NCBI RefSeq assembly: GCF_002848265.1
Contig: NZ_CP025422.1
Location: 744,001 to 808,000 of the forward strand
From: Zhihengliuella sp. ISTPL4
Lineage (GTDB): Bacteria > Actinomycetota > Actinomycetes > Actinomycetales > Microbacteriaceae
Reading direction: 5' to 3'
Length of the DNA stretch: 64,000 nucleotides
Shown one piece after another: positions 42,747 to 51,415 of the stretch (positions are counted from its first letter, which is position 1; the number at the start of each line of letters is the position of its first letter). The notes beneath the pieces were generated by a model that did no database searches, was not told the DNA's origin, and saw nothing but the letters and a program-made list of their open reading frames with translations. A program made the position numbers and the translations under genes.

Positions 42747-45707
42747 ATGATCCGCCCGCCCGCCTCCGCCTCGGGTGCCCCGGGAGACGGGGCGCGGGAC
42801 TGGCGCGCGCTGTTCGAGGGCGGCGCCGCTCCGGCGGCGACGACCCCGCTGGCCCTCGGGTTCGAGCTGCGCATCCGCGACGCCCGAGGAGCGAATCCGT
42901 GGGCGTCCCGGCCGCAGCGCACCGCGATTCCGCGTGATGTCGCGAAGGCGACCGGAGAGATCCTCCTCGGCATCCGTCCGCTGGAGCGGAGCGCGGCGAC
43001 GGGATCCTGGGTGCTCGGCTCCGCCACCTGGGACGCGGTACGCCGCGCGCCGGACCAGTACGGTCGGGAACGATCGCGGTGGTTCGCCGATCTCCTCAGC
43101 ATCGCGCGCGACACGCTGCTCTCCGGCACGGCCGGGGACTGGCTCGTCGCCGACCTGATCGAGTCGCGGCTCCTTTGGGGGCACCTGCGATCGGCGGGCG
43201 GCCTCGGCATCCCGCTCGTGGCGGCGCAGCGGTCGACGACGCTCGTCCTCGCGGATACCGCGGAGCTGACGGCGGCGGTGTCCCGCGGCGACGACGGCGG
43301 CCTCGTGGTCCGGCCGGTCGTGACGGTGGACGGGCGCGAGACGCCGCCTGGCAGCATCAGGCCCCTCGGGCGCTCCGGCGTGTACGAGGTCGCGCAGAGC
43401 GGGTCGCGCCTCCAGGTGACGCTCGCTGAGCTTCCGCTCGCAGGGCCGGCGCAGTCGCTGCTCCGGGCCCAGACGCTCGTCGTCCCCGCGGAGGAGGAGA
43501 CGGCCTTCCTCCAGGATGCCTATCCGCTCCTCGCGCGTTGCCTCTCCGTCCGCGCGGTCGGCCGCGTCTCGCTGCCGGACCTCCCGCCGCCCCGTGCCGT
43601 GCTGCGGGTGGCGTTCCGTCGCGGAGACACCGTGGAGTACGCCGTCGAGTGGGACTATCGCGGCTTCGGGCGGGTGCCGTTCACGCCGGGTCCGGAGGCC
43701 GTGCGCGATCCGCAGGCCGAGGCCGGGGTGACGGAGCGGATCCGGAACGTCTGGCAGGAGCACGGCGTCGCGTTCGCCCCCGCGGGGGCGTTCCACGACG
43801 TGGAGGCCGCGGAGTTCATGACCCGCGTCGTCCCCGCCGTGGAGGCGGAGGGCGTCGAGGTGGAGGTGTCCGGCCGCCGCAAGACGTATCGCGAGCTCGC
43901 CGGGGAGCCGGAGATCACGGTCTCGACCGTGGAGAGCACCGACCCGGACTGGTTCGACCTCGGTGTGATCGTCCGCATCGACGGTCGGAACATCCCGTTC
44001 GAGCCGCTCTTCACCGCCCTGAGCGCGGGGAGACGGAAGCTCCTGCTCGTCGACGGCAGCTACTTCTCCCTGAACCACCCGGCGCTCGACCGTCTGCGTG
44101 ACCTGCTCGACGAGGCCGGAGACCTCGACGAGTGGGAGACGGGCCCACGGATCAGTCGTCATCAGACGGATCTGTGGGAGGAGTTCGAGGACCTGGCGGA
44201 CGAAGCCCTTCCCGCGGTGAGCTGGCGCGCCACCGCCGAGGGGCTGCGCAGCGCGGCCGCGGTGCCGGCCGTGCCGATCCCGCCGGGGCTCACCGCGCAC
44301 CTTCGGCCGTATCAGAAGGAAGGCCTCGACTGGCTCGCGTTCCTCTGGACGCACCGCCTCGGCGGCATCCTCGCCGATGACATGGGGCTCGGGAAGACCG
44401 TCCAGCTCCTCGCGCTCATCCTGCATGCCAGGGCGGCGGGGGAGGAGCGCCCCTTCCTCGTCGTGGTCCCGACGTCCGTGCTGGCCACGTGGCGCACCGA
44501 AGCCGCGCGATTCGCTCCCAACCTCCGCGTGGTCACCCGGGACTCCACGGCCGGGCCGTCGGCGAGTGTCGCGGCTCGCGAGGCCGACGTCGTGCTGACG
44601 ACCTACGCCGTCGCCCGGCTCGACGAAGAGGGGTTCGCGGGCGTCTCCTGGGCCGGACTGATCCTCGACGAGGCCCAGTTCGTGAAGAATCCGGCGACGA
44701 AGCTGCACCGGGCCGTCGCCCGCTTCCCGGCCGACGTCACCATCGCGGTCACGGGCACGCCGCTGGAGAACAGCCTCGAGGAGCTCTGGGCGCTGCTCAA
44801 GCTCACTGCGCCCGGGCTCTTCGCCTCGGCGCGGAAGTTCCGGGAGCACTACATCCAGCCGATCGAGCAGGGGAAGGTCCCGGAGAATGCGGAGGGCGGA
44901 CCGTATCGGCAGCGCCGCCTCGCGCAGCTCCGACGGCGGATCCGTCCGCTCGTGCTCCGCCGCACCAAAGAGCTCGTCGCCCCCGATCTTCCGCCGAAGC
45001 AGGAGCAGGTGCTGGAGGTCGAGCTGAGCACGGGGCATCGCGAGCTCTACGAGACGGTGCTGCAGCGGGAGCGGCAGAAGGTGCTCGGTCTGCTGGAGGA
45101 CCTCGACCGCAACCGCTTCATCGTGTTCCGCTCCCTGACGCTGCTGCGGATGCTGAGCCTCGCCCCGGCACTGATCGACCCGGCCGACGCGCGCCTCGGC
45201 TCCCGCAAGCTCGACGAGCTCCTGGAGCGGATCGTCGAGCTGCAGGCGGAGGGGCACCGCGCGCTCGTGTTCAGCCAGTTCACGTCCTTCCTCGACATGG
45301 CGGCCGCGCGTCTGGAGGCCGCCGGTATCCCGTACGCGCACCTCGACGGCTCGACGCGGCATCGCGAGCGGGTGGTCACGGACTTCGCGGAGGGGGAGCA
45401 GCCCATCTTCCTCATCAGCCTGAAGGCCGGCGGATTCGGACTCACCCTGACCGAGGCCGACTACGTCTTCCTCCTCGACCCGTGGTGGAACCCCGCCGCC
45501 GAGGCGCAGGCCGTCGACCGCACGCACCGCATCGGCCAGCGCAGCCAGGTGTTCGTCTACCGCATGATCGCGACCGGCACGATCGAGGAGAAGGTCCTCG
45601 CGCTGCAACGCCGCAAGGCGCGGCTGTTCACGGCCGTTCTCGACGACGACGCGCTCTTCGCCCAGGCGCTCACCGCCGACGACATCCGCGGTCTCTTCGA
45701 CGACTAG
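42747..45707 (+). CDS. SNF2-family DNA-dependent ATPase/helicase
   Basis: 986 aa. An N-terminal region of about 500 residues typical of bacterial SNF2 proteins precedes the motor. Motif I is DDMGLGKTVQL (Lys near 550), motif II is LILDEAQFVKN (near 640), motif III is VTGTPLENSLEELW, and the C-terminal helicase lobe has FSQFTSFLDMAAARL, SLKAGGFGLTLTEADYVFLLDPWWNPA and QAVDRTHRIGQ. No SWIM zinc finger is seen at the N-terminus, unlike many actinobacterial relatives. Such proteins remodel DNA-bound complexes; some, like RapA, act on RNA polymerase. The target is unknown. Confidence 0.9.
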   Translation: MIRPPASASGAPGDGARDWRALFEGGAAPAATTPLALGFELRIRDARGANPWASRPQRTAIPRDVAKATGEILLGIRPLERSAATGSWVLGSATWDAVRRAPDQYGRERSRWFADLLSIARDTLLSGTAGDWLVADLIESRLLWGHLRSAGGLGIPLVAAQRSTTLVLADTAELTAAVSRGDDGGLVVRPVVTVDGRETPPGSIRPLGRSGVYEVAQSGSRLQVTLAELPLAGPAQSLLRAQTLVVPAEEETAFLQDAYPLLARCLSVRAVGRVSLPDLPPPRAVLRVAFRRGDTVEYAVEWDYRGFGRVPFTPGPEAVRDPQAEAGVTERIRNVWQEHGVAFAPAGAFHDVEAAEFMTRVVPAVEAEGVEVEVSGRRKTYRELAGEPEITVSTVESTDPDWFDLGVIVRIDGRNIPFEPLFTALSAGRRKLLLVDGSYFSLNHPALDRLRDLLDEAGDLDEWETGPRISRHQTDLWEEFEDLADEALPAVSWRATAEGLRSAAAVPAVPIPPGLTAHLRPYQKEGLDWLAFLWTHRLGGILADDMGLGKTVQLLALILHARAAGEERPFLVVVPTSVLATWRTEAARFAPNLRVVTRDSTAGPSASVAAREADVVLTTYAVARLDEEGFAGVSWAGLILDEAQFVKNPATKLHRAVARFPADVTIAVTGTPLENSLEELWALLKLTAPGLFASARKFREHYIQPIEQGKVPENAEGGPYRQRRLAQLRRRIRPLVLRRTKELVAPDLPPKQEQVLEVELSTGHRELYETVLQRERQKVLGLLEDLDRNRFIVFRSLTLLRMLSLAPALIDPADARLGSRKLDELLERIVELQAEGHRALVFSQFTSFLDMAAARLEAAGIPYAHLDGSTRHRERVVTDFAEGEQPIFLISLKAGGFGLTLTEADYVFLLDPWWNPAAEAQAVDRTHRIGQRSQVFVYRMIATGTIEEKVLALQRRKARLFTAVLDDDALFAQALTADDIRGLFDD

Positions 45708-45753
45708 ACCGTTTTCCCCGGCCCGTCCCGCCTGGTGCTCAGGGAGCCGTCGG

Positions 45754-45759
45754 TACAAT
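45754..45759 (+). promoter_or_regulatory. candidate -10 box of the MBL-Rieske gene
   Basis: TACAAT lies 28 nt before the ATG at 45788 and gives a short leader carrying GAGAGGAA as ribosome binding site. No clear -35. Confidence 0.45.
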
Positions 45760-45787
45760 CGAACGGTTCATCTTCGAGAGGAATGCA

Positions 45788-47365
45788 ATGCGGATCACGG
45801 GACTCGGCCACGCCGGCATGTTCATCGAGACGGTGGGTGGCAACATCATCTGCGACCCGGTGCTCGGCCCGTCCTTCTTCGGGTCCTGGTTCCCGTTCCC
45901 GGACAACCGTGGCCTCGACTGGGAGCGCTACGGCCGCGAAGCCGACTTCCTCTACATCTCGCACCGGCACCGGGACCACTTCGATCCGGCGCTGCTGGAG
46001 CGGTACATCCGCAAGGACATCGAGGTGCTCCTGCCCGAGTATCCGATCGACGACCTGGAGCAGGACATCCGGGCGCTCGGCTACACGAACATCACCTACG
46101 CGCCCGCCGGCGAGATCATCGAGCGCGGGGCGCTCAAGATGATGATCACCCCGCTGCGCGCGCCGAGCGACGGCCCGATCGGCGACTCGTCGCTCAGCGT
46201 GGACGACGGCACCGGATCGATGCTGAACCAGAACGACTCGCACCCGCTCGACCTCGACAAGCTCCTGCACTTCGGGAAGCCCGACGCCTACTTCACGCAG
46301 GTCTCCGGAGCGATCTGGTGGCCCATGGTCTACGATCTCCCGCTGGATGCGAAGCAGAACTTCGCCCGCCTCAAGCGCGAGGCGCAGAACAAGCGCGCGA
46401 TGTACTACATCGAGAAGGTCGACGCTCCGCACGTCTTCCCGATGGCGGGTCCGCCCATGTTCCTCCGCGACGACCTCTTCGACTTCAACGGGATGGGCCG
46501 CAACGGCGAGTCCATCTTCACGGACCAGAAGCAGTTCATCGCGCACATGAAGGAGCTGGCCCCGAAGTACGACGGGCAGCTCTTCGTCCCCGGCACGCTC
46601 GTCACGATCGACGGCGGTGCGGTGACCACCGAGCAGACGCTCTACACCGAGGCCGAGCTCGCCCACATCTTCGACGAGAAGTGGGAGTACCTGGAGGAGC
46701 AGCGCGCGAGCCGCCAGAAGGAGATCCGCGACGAGGAGGCGTCTCGCGCCGAGATCATCCCGCCCGACGAGATGCTGGCGGCGATTAAGGAGTGGTGGGA
46801 GCCGCTGCTGAAGAAGTCGCGCACCATCCGCCTCGGTGTCGGCGGGCACGTCCGCTTCCGCATCGGGGAGCTGGACATGGTGGTCGACTTCCCGCGCGCC
46901 AAGGTCCGCGAGTACGCGGGCGAGGAGTGCGTGTACTGGTACACGATCCCGGCCGACCTCGTCTCGACGAACATCCGCGACCACGAGATCGACTGGTCGA
47001 ACTCGATCTTCCTGTCAATGCAGTTCTCAGTCGGCCGCAGCGGCAAGTTCAACGAGTTCCTCACCACCTTCCTCAAGTGCCTCTCCGTCGACCGGATCGA
47101 GTACGTCGAGAACTGGTACCAGGAGCAGACCGACCAGACCGAGGACGCGGAGATCGGCGACTGGGTCGTCCAGCGCCGCTGCCCGCACCTGCGCGCCGAC
47201 CTCACCAAGACGGGGAAGGTCGACGAGGACGGCATCCTCACGTGCAGCATGCACGACTGGAAGTGGGACCTGAACACCGGGCGTTGCCTCTCCACGAGCG
47301 GCCACCCGATCCGCTCCTCGAAGATCGACGACGTGACGGATCCGGTGCTCCGCGAGGCGAGCTGA
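45788..47365 (+). CDS. metallo-beta-lactamase-fold protein with C-terminal Rieske domain
   Basis: 525 aa. The N-terminal MBL-type domain has GLGHAGMFIET and the metal motif HRHRDHFD (His59, His61, Asp63, His64). A helical middle part follows (about 290-440). The C-terminus has a Rieske [2Fe-2S] site, CPH at about 466 and CSMH about 22 residues later. The whole resembles CMP-N-acetylneuraminate hydroxylase, a mono-oxygenase, but in animal CMAH the Rieske domain is N-terminal. No sialic acid genes are nearby, so the substrate is unknown. It is cytoplasmic and has its own promoter. Confidence 0.8.
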   Translation: MRITGLGHAGMFIETVGGNIICDPVLGPSFFGSWFPFPDNRGLDWERYGREADFLYISHRHRDHFDPALLERYIRKDIEVLLPEYPIDDLEQDIRALGYTNITYAPAGEIIERGALKMMITPLRAPSDGPIGDSSLSVDDGTGSMLNQNDSHPLDLDKLLHFGKPDAYFTQVSGAIWWPMVYDLPLDAKQNFARLKREAQNKRAMYYIEKVDAPHVFPMAGPPMFLRDDLFDFNGMGRNGESIFTDQKQFIAHMKELAPKYDGQLFVPGTLVTIDGGAVTTEQTLYTEAELAHIFDEKWEYLEEQRASRQKEIRDEEASRAEIIPPDEMLAAIKEWWEPLLKKSRTIRLGVGGHVRFRIGELDMVVDFPRAKVREYAGEECVYWYTIPADLVSTNIRDHEIDWSNSIFLSMQFSVGRSGKFNEFLTTFLKCLSVDRIEYVENWYQEQTDQTEDAEIGDWVVQRRCPHLRADLTKTGKVDEDGILTCSMHDWKWDLNTGRCLSTSGHPIRSSKIDDVTDPVLREAS

Positions 47366-47373
47366 GTGCGCCT

Positions 47374-47402
47374 GTACCACTCCGCCGTTCCGGTGGTACT
47401 CT
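47374..47402 (+). promoter_or_regulatory. inverted repeat overlapping the toxin-antitoxin promoter
   Basis: GTACCAC (47374-47380) and GTGGTAC (47393-47399) form a perfect 7-bp inverted repeat with a 12-nt spacer. The right arm overlaps TACTCT (47397-47402), which lies 6 nt before the GTG at 47409; the left arm sits at the -35 position. This is the geometry of an autorepressed toxin-antitoxin operator. Confidence 0.55.
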
Positions 47403-47408
47403 GAGCCG

Positions 47409-47666
47409 GTGCCGACCGCTCTGACCCGTATCCAGGTGACGCAGACCGCCGCGCTGCGCGAAGCGCTGGAGCTTGCCGAAAGCGAGTGGCCAGGCGTTCC
47501 GAAGTCGGAGCAGGTGGCGCGGCTCGCCCTGCTGGGGGCGGAGAGGCTCGCGGAGCGAGGATCCCACCGGCGCGCGACCCGGCGCGCGGCGCTCGAGGCG
47601 ACGCGGGGGTCGATCGCCTATCCACCGGGGTATCTCGACGCTCTCCGGAAGGACTGGCCGGAGTGA
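47409..47666 (+). CDS. VapB-like antitoxin
   Basis: 85 aa. A DNA-binding-looking start (LTRIQVTQTAALREALELAES, then VPKSEQVARLALLGAERL) precedes an Arg/Ala-rich toxin-binding tail. It resembles ribbon-helix-helix antitoxins only loosely, so the subfamily is uncertain. GTG start, no ribosome binding site, probably leaderless. The stop overlaps the PIN gene by 4 nt (GTGA), the normal coupling in such pairs. Confidence 0.7.
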   Translation: MPTALTRIQVTQTAALREALELAESEWPGVPKSEQVARLALLGAERLAERGSHRRATRRAALEATRGSIAYPPGYLDALRKDWPE

Positions 47667-48043
47667 TCGTCGTGGACGCCGGTGTGCTCATCGCGCACCT
47701 TTCCACGGACGATGTCCACCAGGAGGCGGCGTTCGAGATCCTCGATACCGAAGAAGACCTTCTGATCCACCCGATCACCCTCGCGGAGGCGCTCGTGCAT
47801 CCGGCGCGGATGGGCACAGAGCTCGCTGATCTCGCCAAGATCGACTCTCTCGGGCTGCTGCGCCGGGAGGAGACGGTCGACGAACCGGTCCATATCGCGC
47901 GGCTCCGTGCCGCGACGTCCCTGAAGCTCCCGGACTGCGCGGTGCTGGTCACGGCGGAGGCGTTCGGAGCGACTCTCGCCACCTTCGACCGTCGTCTCGC
48001 GACGGTCGCCAGAGAGCGCGGTGTCGAGGTCGTCGGCGTCTGA
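47663..48043 (+). CDS. PIN-domain ribonuclease toxin (VapC-like)
   Basis: 126 aa. The acidic residues of a PIN nuclease are present: IVVDAGVLIAHLSTDD at the N-terminus (first Asp), Glu in TLAEALVHPAR, Asp in LKLPDCAVLVTAEAFG, and Asp in LATFDRRLA. VapC toxins cleave tRNA or rRNA. The GTG at 47663 overlaps the antitoxin stop and begins the family N-terminus. It lies directly upstream of the pyrimidine operon without a terminator. Confidence 0.85.
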   Translation: MIVVDAGVLIAHLSTDDVHQEAAFEILDTEEDLLIHPITLAEALVHPARMGTELADLAKIDSLGLLRREETVDEPVHIARLRAATSLKLPDCAVLVTAEAFGATLATFDRRLATVARERGVEVVGV

Positions 48044-48080
48044 TCCCTCCGATAGACTGCAATCACAAGCAACCTTTAAC

Positions 48081-48105
48081 ACCGTCCTGTGAGGCGGAGA
48101 AGGGA
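48081..48105 (+). promoter_or_regulatory. PyrR-binding RNA hairpin next to the pyrR ribosome binding site
   Basis: ACCGTCCTGTGAGGCGG (48081-48097) folds as a short stem with a TCC-TGTGAGG loop, resembling the PyrR-binding loop of Bacillus and the mycobacterial pyr leader. The ribosome binding site AGAAGGGA follows at once, so bound PyrR could block translation. No antiterminator or terminator pair is visible. A TAGACT at 48053-48058 is a possible -10. Confidence 0.6.
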
Positions 48106-48112
48106 GCGGCTG

Positions 48113-48643
48113 ATGAGTGTGCGCACTGTGTTGCACCAAGCCGACATCTCACGAGCGCTGACCCGGATCGCGCACGAGATCCTCGAGTCCAATCGCGGGG
48201 CCGACGACCTCGTCCTGCTGGGCATTCCGACCCGCGGCGTCACGCTGGGCCACCGGCTCGCCGCGCTGATCAGCGAGATCGCGCAGGTTTCCGTCCCGGT
48301 CGGCTCCCTCGATGTGACGCTCTTCCGTGACGACCTCGCCAAGCACCCGACGCGATCGCCGCAGCCGACGGAGATCCCCGCGGGCGGCATCGACGGGAAG
48401 ACGGTCGTCCTCGTCGACGACGTCCTGTTCTCCGGCCGGAGCATCCGCGCCGCGCTCGACGCCCTGCAGTCGATCGGCCGTCCCGCCATCGTGCGGCTCG
48501 CGATCCTCATCGACCGCGGACACCGGGAGCTTCCCATCCGCCCGGATTTCGTGGGCAAGAATATCCCCTCCGCGCGCACGGAGCGCGTCAACGTGCGTCT
48601 GTTCGAGAACGACGGCACCGAGGAGGTGACGATCGGCGAATGA
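48113..48643 (+). CDS. pyrR: pyrimidine operon regulator / uracil phosphoribosyltransferase PyrR
   Basis: 176 aa. It binds pyr mRNA in response to UMP and has uracil phosphoribosyltransferase activity. The PRPP motif is [21 protein letters not shown] (about 101-121), and [21 protein letters not shown] is the family signature. The ATG at 48113 was chosen because it follows GAAGGGAG at normal spacing. It heads the pyr operon and overlaps pyrB by 4 nt. Confidence 0.96.
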   Translation: MSVRTVLHQADISRALTRIAHEILESNRGADDLVLLGIPTRGVTLGHRLAALISEIAQVSVPVGSLDVTLFRDDLAKHPTRSPQPTEIPAGGIDGKTVVLVDDVLFSGRSIRAALDALQSIGRPAIVRLAILIDRGHRELPIRPDFVGKNIPSARTERVNVRLFENDGTEEVTIGE

Positions 48644-49605
48644 GGCATCTCCTCGACACCCGCACGCTCGACAGAGCCACCGCCCTGCGCATCCTCGATG
48701 TCGCGGAGGACATGGCCGACACCCAGTCCCGCGAGGTCAAGAAGCTTCCCACGCTCCGCGGGAAGACCGTCGTGAACCTCTTCTTCGAGGACTCCACGCG
48801 CACCCGCATCTCGTTCGAGGCCGCGGCAAAGCGCCTGTCCGCCGACGTTATCAACTTCGCCGCCAAGGGATCGAGCGTCTCCAAGGGTGAGAGCCTCAAG
48901 GACACCGCGCAGACGCTCGAAGCCATCGGTGCCGACGCGGTCGTCGTGCGGCACCCCGGCTCCGGCGCCCCGCAGACCCTGGCCACGAGCGGATGGATCT
49001 CCGCCGGCGTCGTGAACGCGGGCGACGGCACCCACGAGCACCCCACCCAGGCGCTCCTCGACGCCTTCACCATCCGCAAGCGTCGCTTCGGTGCGGACAG
49101 CCGCGGACGCGATCTCTCCGGTCTCCGGGTGACGATCGTCGGCGACGTGCTTCACTCCCGGGTGGCGCGCTCCAACGTCTGGCTGCTCACCACGCTCGGC
49201 GCCGAGGTCACGCTCGTGTCGCCGCCGACCCTGGTTCCGCAGAACGTGTCCCTGTGGCCGGTCCGCGTGGTCTACGACCTGGACGACGCCCTCGCGGAGG
49301 GGCCGGACGCCGTGATGATGCTGCGCATCCAGCTCGAGCGGATGAACGCGGCGTATTTCCCGACTGAGCGGGAGTATTCACGCCGGTGGGGCCTGGACGC
49401 ACGGCGCGTGGCCGCTCTGCCGGACGGTAGCATTGTCTTGCACCCCGGGCCCATGAACCGGGGACTGGAGATCTCCTCCGAAGCGGCCGATTCCCCCCGT
49501 TCGACGGTGCTGGAACAGGTGTCGAACGGGGTCTCCGTGCGCATGGCGGTGCTGTACCTGCTGTTGGCAGGAGAACGAGACGACGAACGAGGGGGAGACC
49601 TGTGA
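48640..49605 (+). CDS. pyrB: aspartate carbamoyltransferase catalytic subunit
   Basis: 321 aa. It joins carbamoyl phosphate to aspartate. The carbamoyl phosphate site is [17 protein letters not shown], followed by [30 protein letters not shown] and [12 protein letters not shown], and [10 protein letters not shown] near the C-terminus. Full length. No PyrI regulatory subunit is present. It overlaps pyrR and pyrC by 4 nt each. Confidence 0.98.
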   Translation: MRHLLDTRTLDRATALRILDVAEDMADTQSREVKKLPTLRGKTVVNLFFEDSTRTRISFEAAAKRLSADVINFAAKGSSVSKGESLKDTAQTLEAIGADAVVVRHPGSGAPQTLATSGWISAGVVNAGDGTHEHPTQALLDAFTIRKRRFGADSRGRDLSGLRVTIVGDVLHSRVARSNVWLLTTLGAEVTLVSPPTLVPQNVSLWPVRVVYDLDDALAEGPDAVMMLRIQLERMNAAYFPTEREYSRRWGLDARRVAALPDGSIVLHPGPMNRGLEISSEAADSPRSTVLEQVSNGVSVRMAVLYLLLAGERDDERGGDL

Positions 49606-50906
49606 GCGAGACCCTCGTCATCACCGGTGCACAGCTGCTCGGCGCGGACGGCGCCGACATCATCATCGAGAACGGCGTCATCGCCGAGGTCGGGACGGGC
49701 CTCACCCGCACCGGCGCGCGCGTGATCGACGCCGCGGGCCTGGTCGCGCTGCCGGGTCTCGTCGACCTGCACACCCACCTGCGCGAACCGGGGTTCGAGG
49801 CCTCCGAGACGATCCTCACCGGCACCAGGGCGGCCGCCGCGGGCGGGTTCACCGCCGTGTTCGCGATGCCGAACACGTCCCCGGTCGCCGACACGGCGGG
49901 CGTGGTCGAGCAGGAGCTCGCCCTCGGCGAGGCGGCCGGTTACGCGACGGTGCAGCCGATCGGCGCCGTCACCGTGGGGCAGAAGGGCGAGCGCCTCGCC
50001 GAGCTCGGCGCCATGGCCACCTCCCGTGCCCAGGTGCGGGTCTTCAGCGACGACGGCTTCTGCGTGTGGGACCCGCTGATCATGCGCCGGGCGCTGGAGT
50101 ACGTGAAGTCCTTCGACGGCGTCATCGCCCAGCATGCGCAGGACCCGCGGCTCACCGAGGGCGCCCAGATGAACGAGGGCACGGTGTCGGCCGAGCTCGG
50201 GTTGGCCGGGTGGCCGGCGGTCGCCGAGGAGTCCATCCTCGCCCGCGACGTGCTCCTCGCCGAGCACGTCGGCTCGCGGCTGCACGTGTGCCACCTCTCG
50301 ACGGCCGGCTCGGTCGACATCATCCGCTGGGCCAAGAAGCGCGGCGTCAACGTCACGGCGGAGGTCACGCCGCACCACCTGCTCCTCAGCGACGAACTCG
50401 TCCGTGGCTACGACGCGCGGTTCAAGGTCAACCCGCCGCTGCGCCGCGAGGAGGACGTCCTCGCGGTCCGGGAGGGCCTCGCCGACGGCACGATCGACAT
50501 CGTCGCCACCGACCACGCACCGCACCCCAGCGAGCACAAGGCGTGCGAGTGGCAGGCCGCCGCGAACGGCATGGTCGGCCTGGAGAGCGCCCTGCGGGTC
50601 GTGCACCAGTCGATGGTGCAGTCCGGGCTGCTCACGTGGGCCGATGTCGCCCGCGTCATGAGCGCGACGCCCGCCCGGATCGGACGGCTCTCCGGCCACG
50701 GCACGCCGCTCGAAGCCGGGCAGCCCGCGCACATCACGCTGTACGACCCGGCGATCGACGGCGTGTTCACCACCGCCGACCTGCACGGACGCAGCGAGAA
50801 CTCCCCGTACCTCGGCCGTGCCCTTCCGGGACGCGTGGAGTACACCGTGCACGGCGGCGTCCTCACGGTCGACGGCGGCACCGTCGTCGAGGAGCTCGGC
50901 GCATGA
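49602..50906 (+). CDS. pyrC: dihydroorotase (class I)
   Basis: 434 aa amidohydrolase that closes carbamoyl aspartate to dihydroorotate. The zinc motif is [10 protein letters not shown] (about 52-61), with [11 protein letters not shown], the His in IAQHAQDP and CHLSTAGS, and the Asp in ATDHAPHP. Full length. GTG start overlapping pyrB. The stop overlaps the next small gene by 4 nt. Confidence 0.97.
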   Translation: MSETLVITGAQLLGADGADIIIENGVIAEVGTGLTRTGARVIDAAGLVALPGLVDLHTHLREPGFEASETILTGTRAAAAGGFTAVFAMPNTSPVADTAGVVEQELALGEAAGYATVQPIGAVTVGQKGERLAELGAMATSRAQVRVFSDDGFCVWDPLIMRRALEYVKSFDGVIAQHAQDPRLTEGAQMNEGTVSAELGLAGWPAVAEESILARDVLLAEHVGSRLHVCHLSTAGSVDIIRWAKKRGVNVTAEVTPHHLLLSDELVRGYDARFKVNPPLRREEDVLAVREGLADGTIDIVATDHAPHPSEHKACEWQAAANGMVGLESALRVVHQSMVQSGLLTWADVARVMSATPARIGRLSGHGTPLEAGQPAHITLYDPAIDGVFTTADLHGRSENSPYLGRALPGRVEYTVHGGVLTVDGGTVVEELGA

Positions 50907-51415
50907 GCGCACGGGACCTCGCGGTCGCGATCATCATCGCCGTCGCGCTGCTGATCCTGCTGTCGATGCTGTTCGCCTGGCGACGACGAGTGCGGCGCGA
51001 TGCCGCGTACACGGCCCCGCTCGGGGTGCCGGAGCACGCGGAGGTGACGCGCCGCGACGAGGTGCTCTACGTGTCCACCACTCGGCACGAGCAGCCCCTC
51101 GAACGGCTCGCGATCACCCCGCTGGCGTTCCGCGCACGCGGCGAGCTGGCCGTGACCGACCGCGGCATCGCGCTGGCCCTGGACGGTGCCCCCACCGTCT
51201 TCCTGGCCGCCGACCGCCTCGTCTCCGTCGACCGCGCGACCGTCACCATCGATCGCGTCGTGGAGTCCGGCGGACTCGTGCGCATCTCGTGGCACGTCGA
51301 CGACGCGACCGTCGTCGACAGCTATCTGCGCCTCACCGGCGGCGACCTCCCGACCCTCATCTCCGACCTGCAGCGGCTCATCCCCGCCGCCCCTGACACA
51401 GGAGCTTCGTCATGA
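50903..51415 (+). CDS. membrane-anchored protein between pyrC and carA
   Basis: 170 aa. One N-terminal transmembrane helix (about 5-24, [21 protein letters not shown]) with a positive RRRVRR stop is followed by about 140 soluble residues in beta-like strands ([35 protein letters not shown]). In mycobacteria a membrane protein of unknown function also sits between pyrC and carA, so the gene is a conserved operon member. It overlaps both neighbours by 4 nt. A PH-like fold is possible; I cannot confirm it. Confidence 0.78.
   Translation: MSARDLAVAIIIAVALLILLSMLFAWRRRVRRDAAYTAPLGVPEHAEVTRRDEVLYVSTTRHEQPLERLAITPLAFRARGELAVTDRGIALALDGAPTVFLAADRLVSVDRATVTIDRVVESGGLVRISWHVDDATVVDSYLRLTGGDLPTLISDLQRLIPAAPDTGASS

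Noticed and set aside
42492..45758. Long minus-strand open frame opposite the SNF2 gene
   Set aside because: Same effect: Arg/Glu/Leu-rich composition with no motif, and the plus strand carries all helicase motifs.
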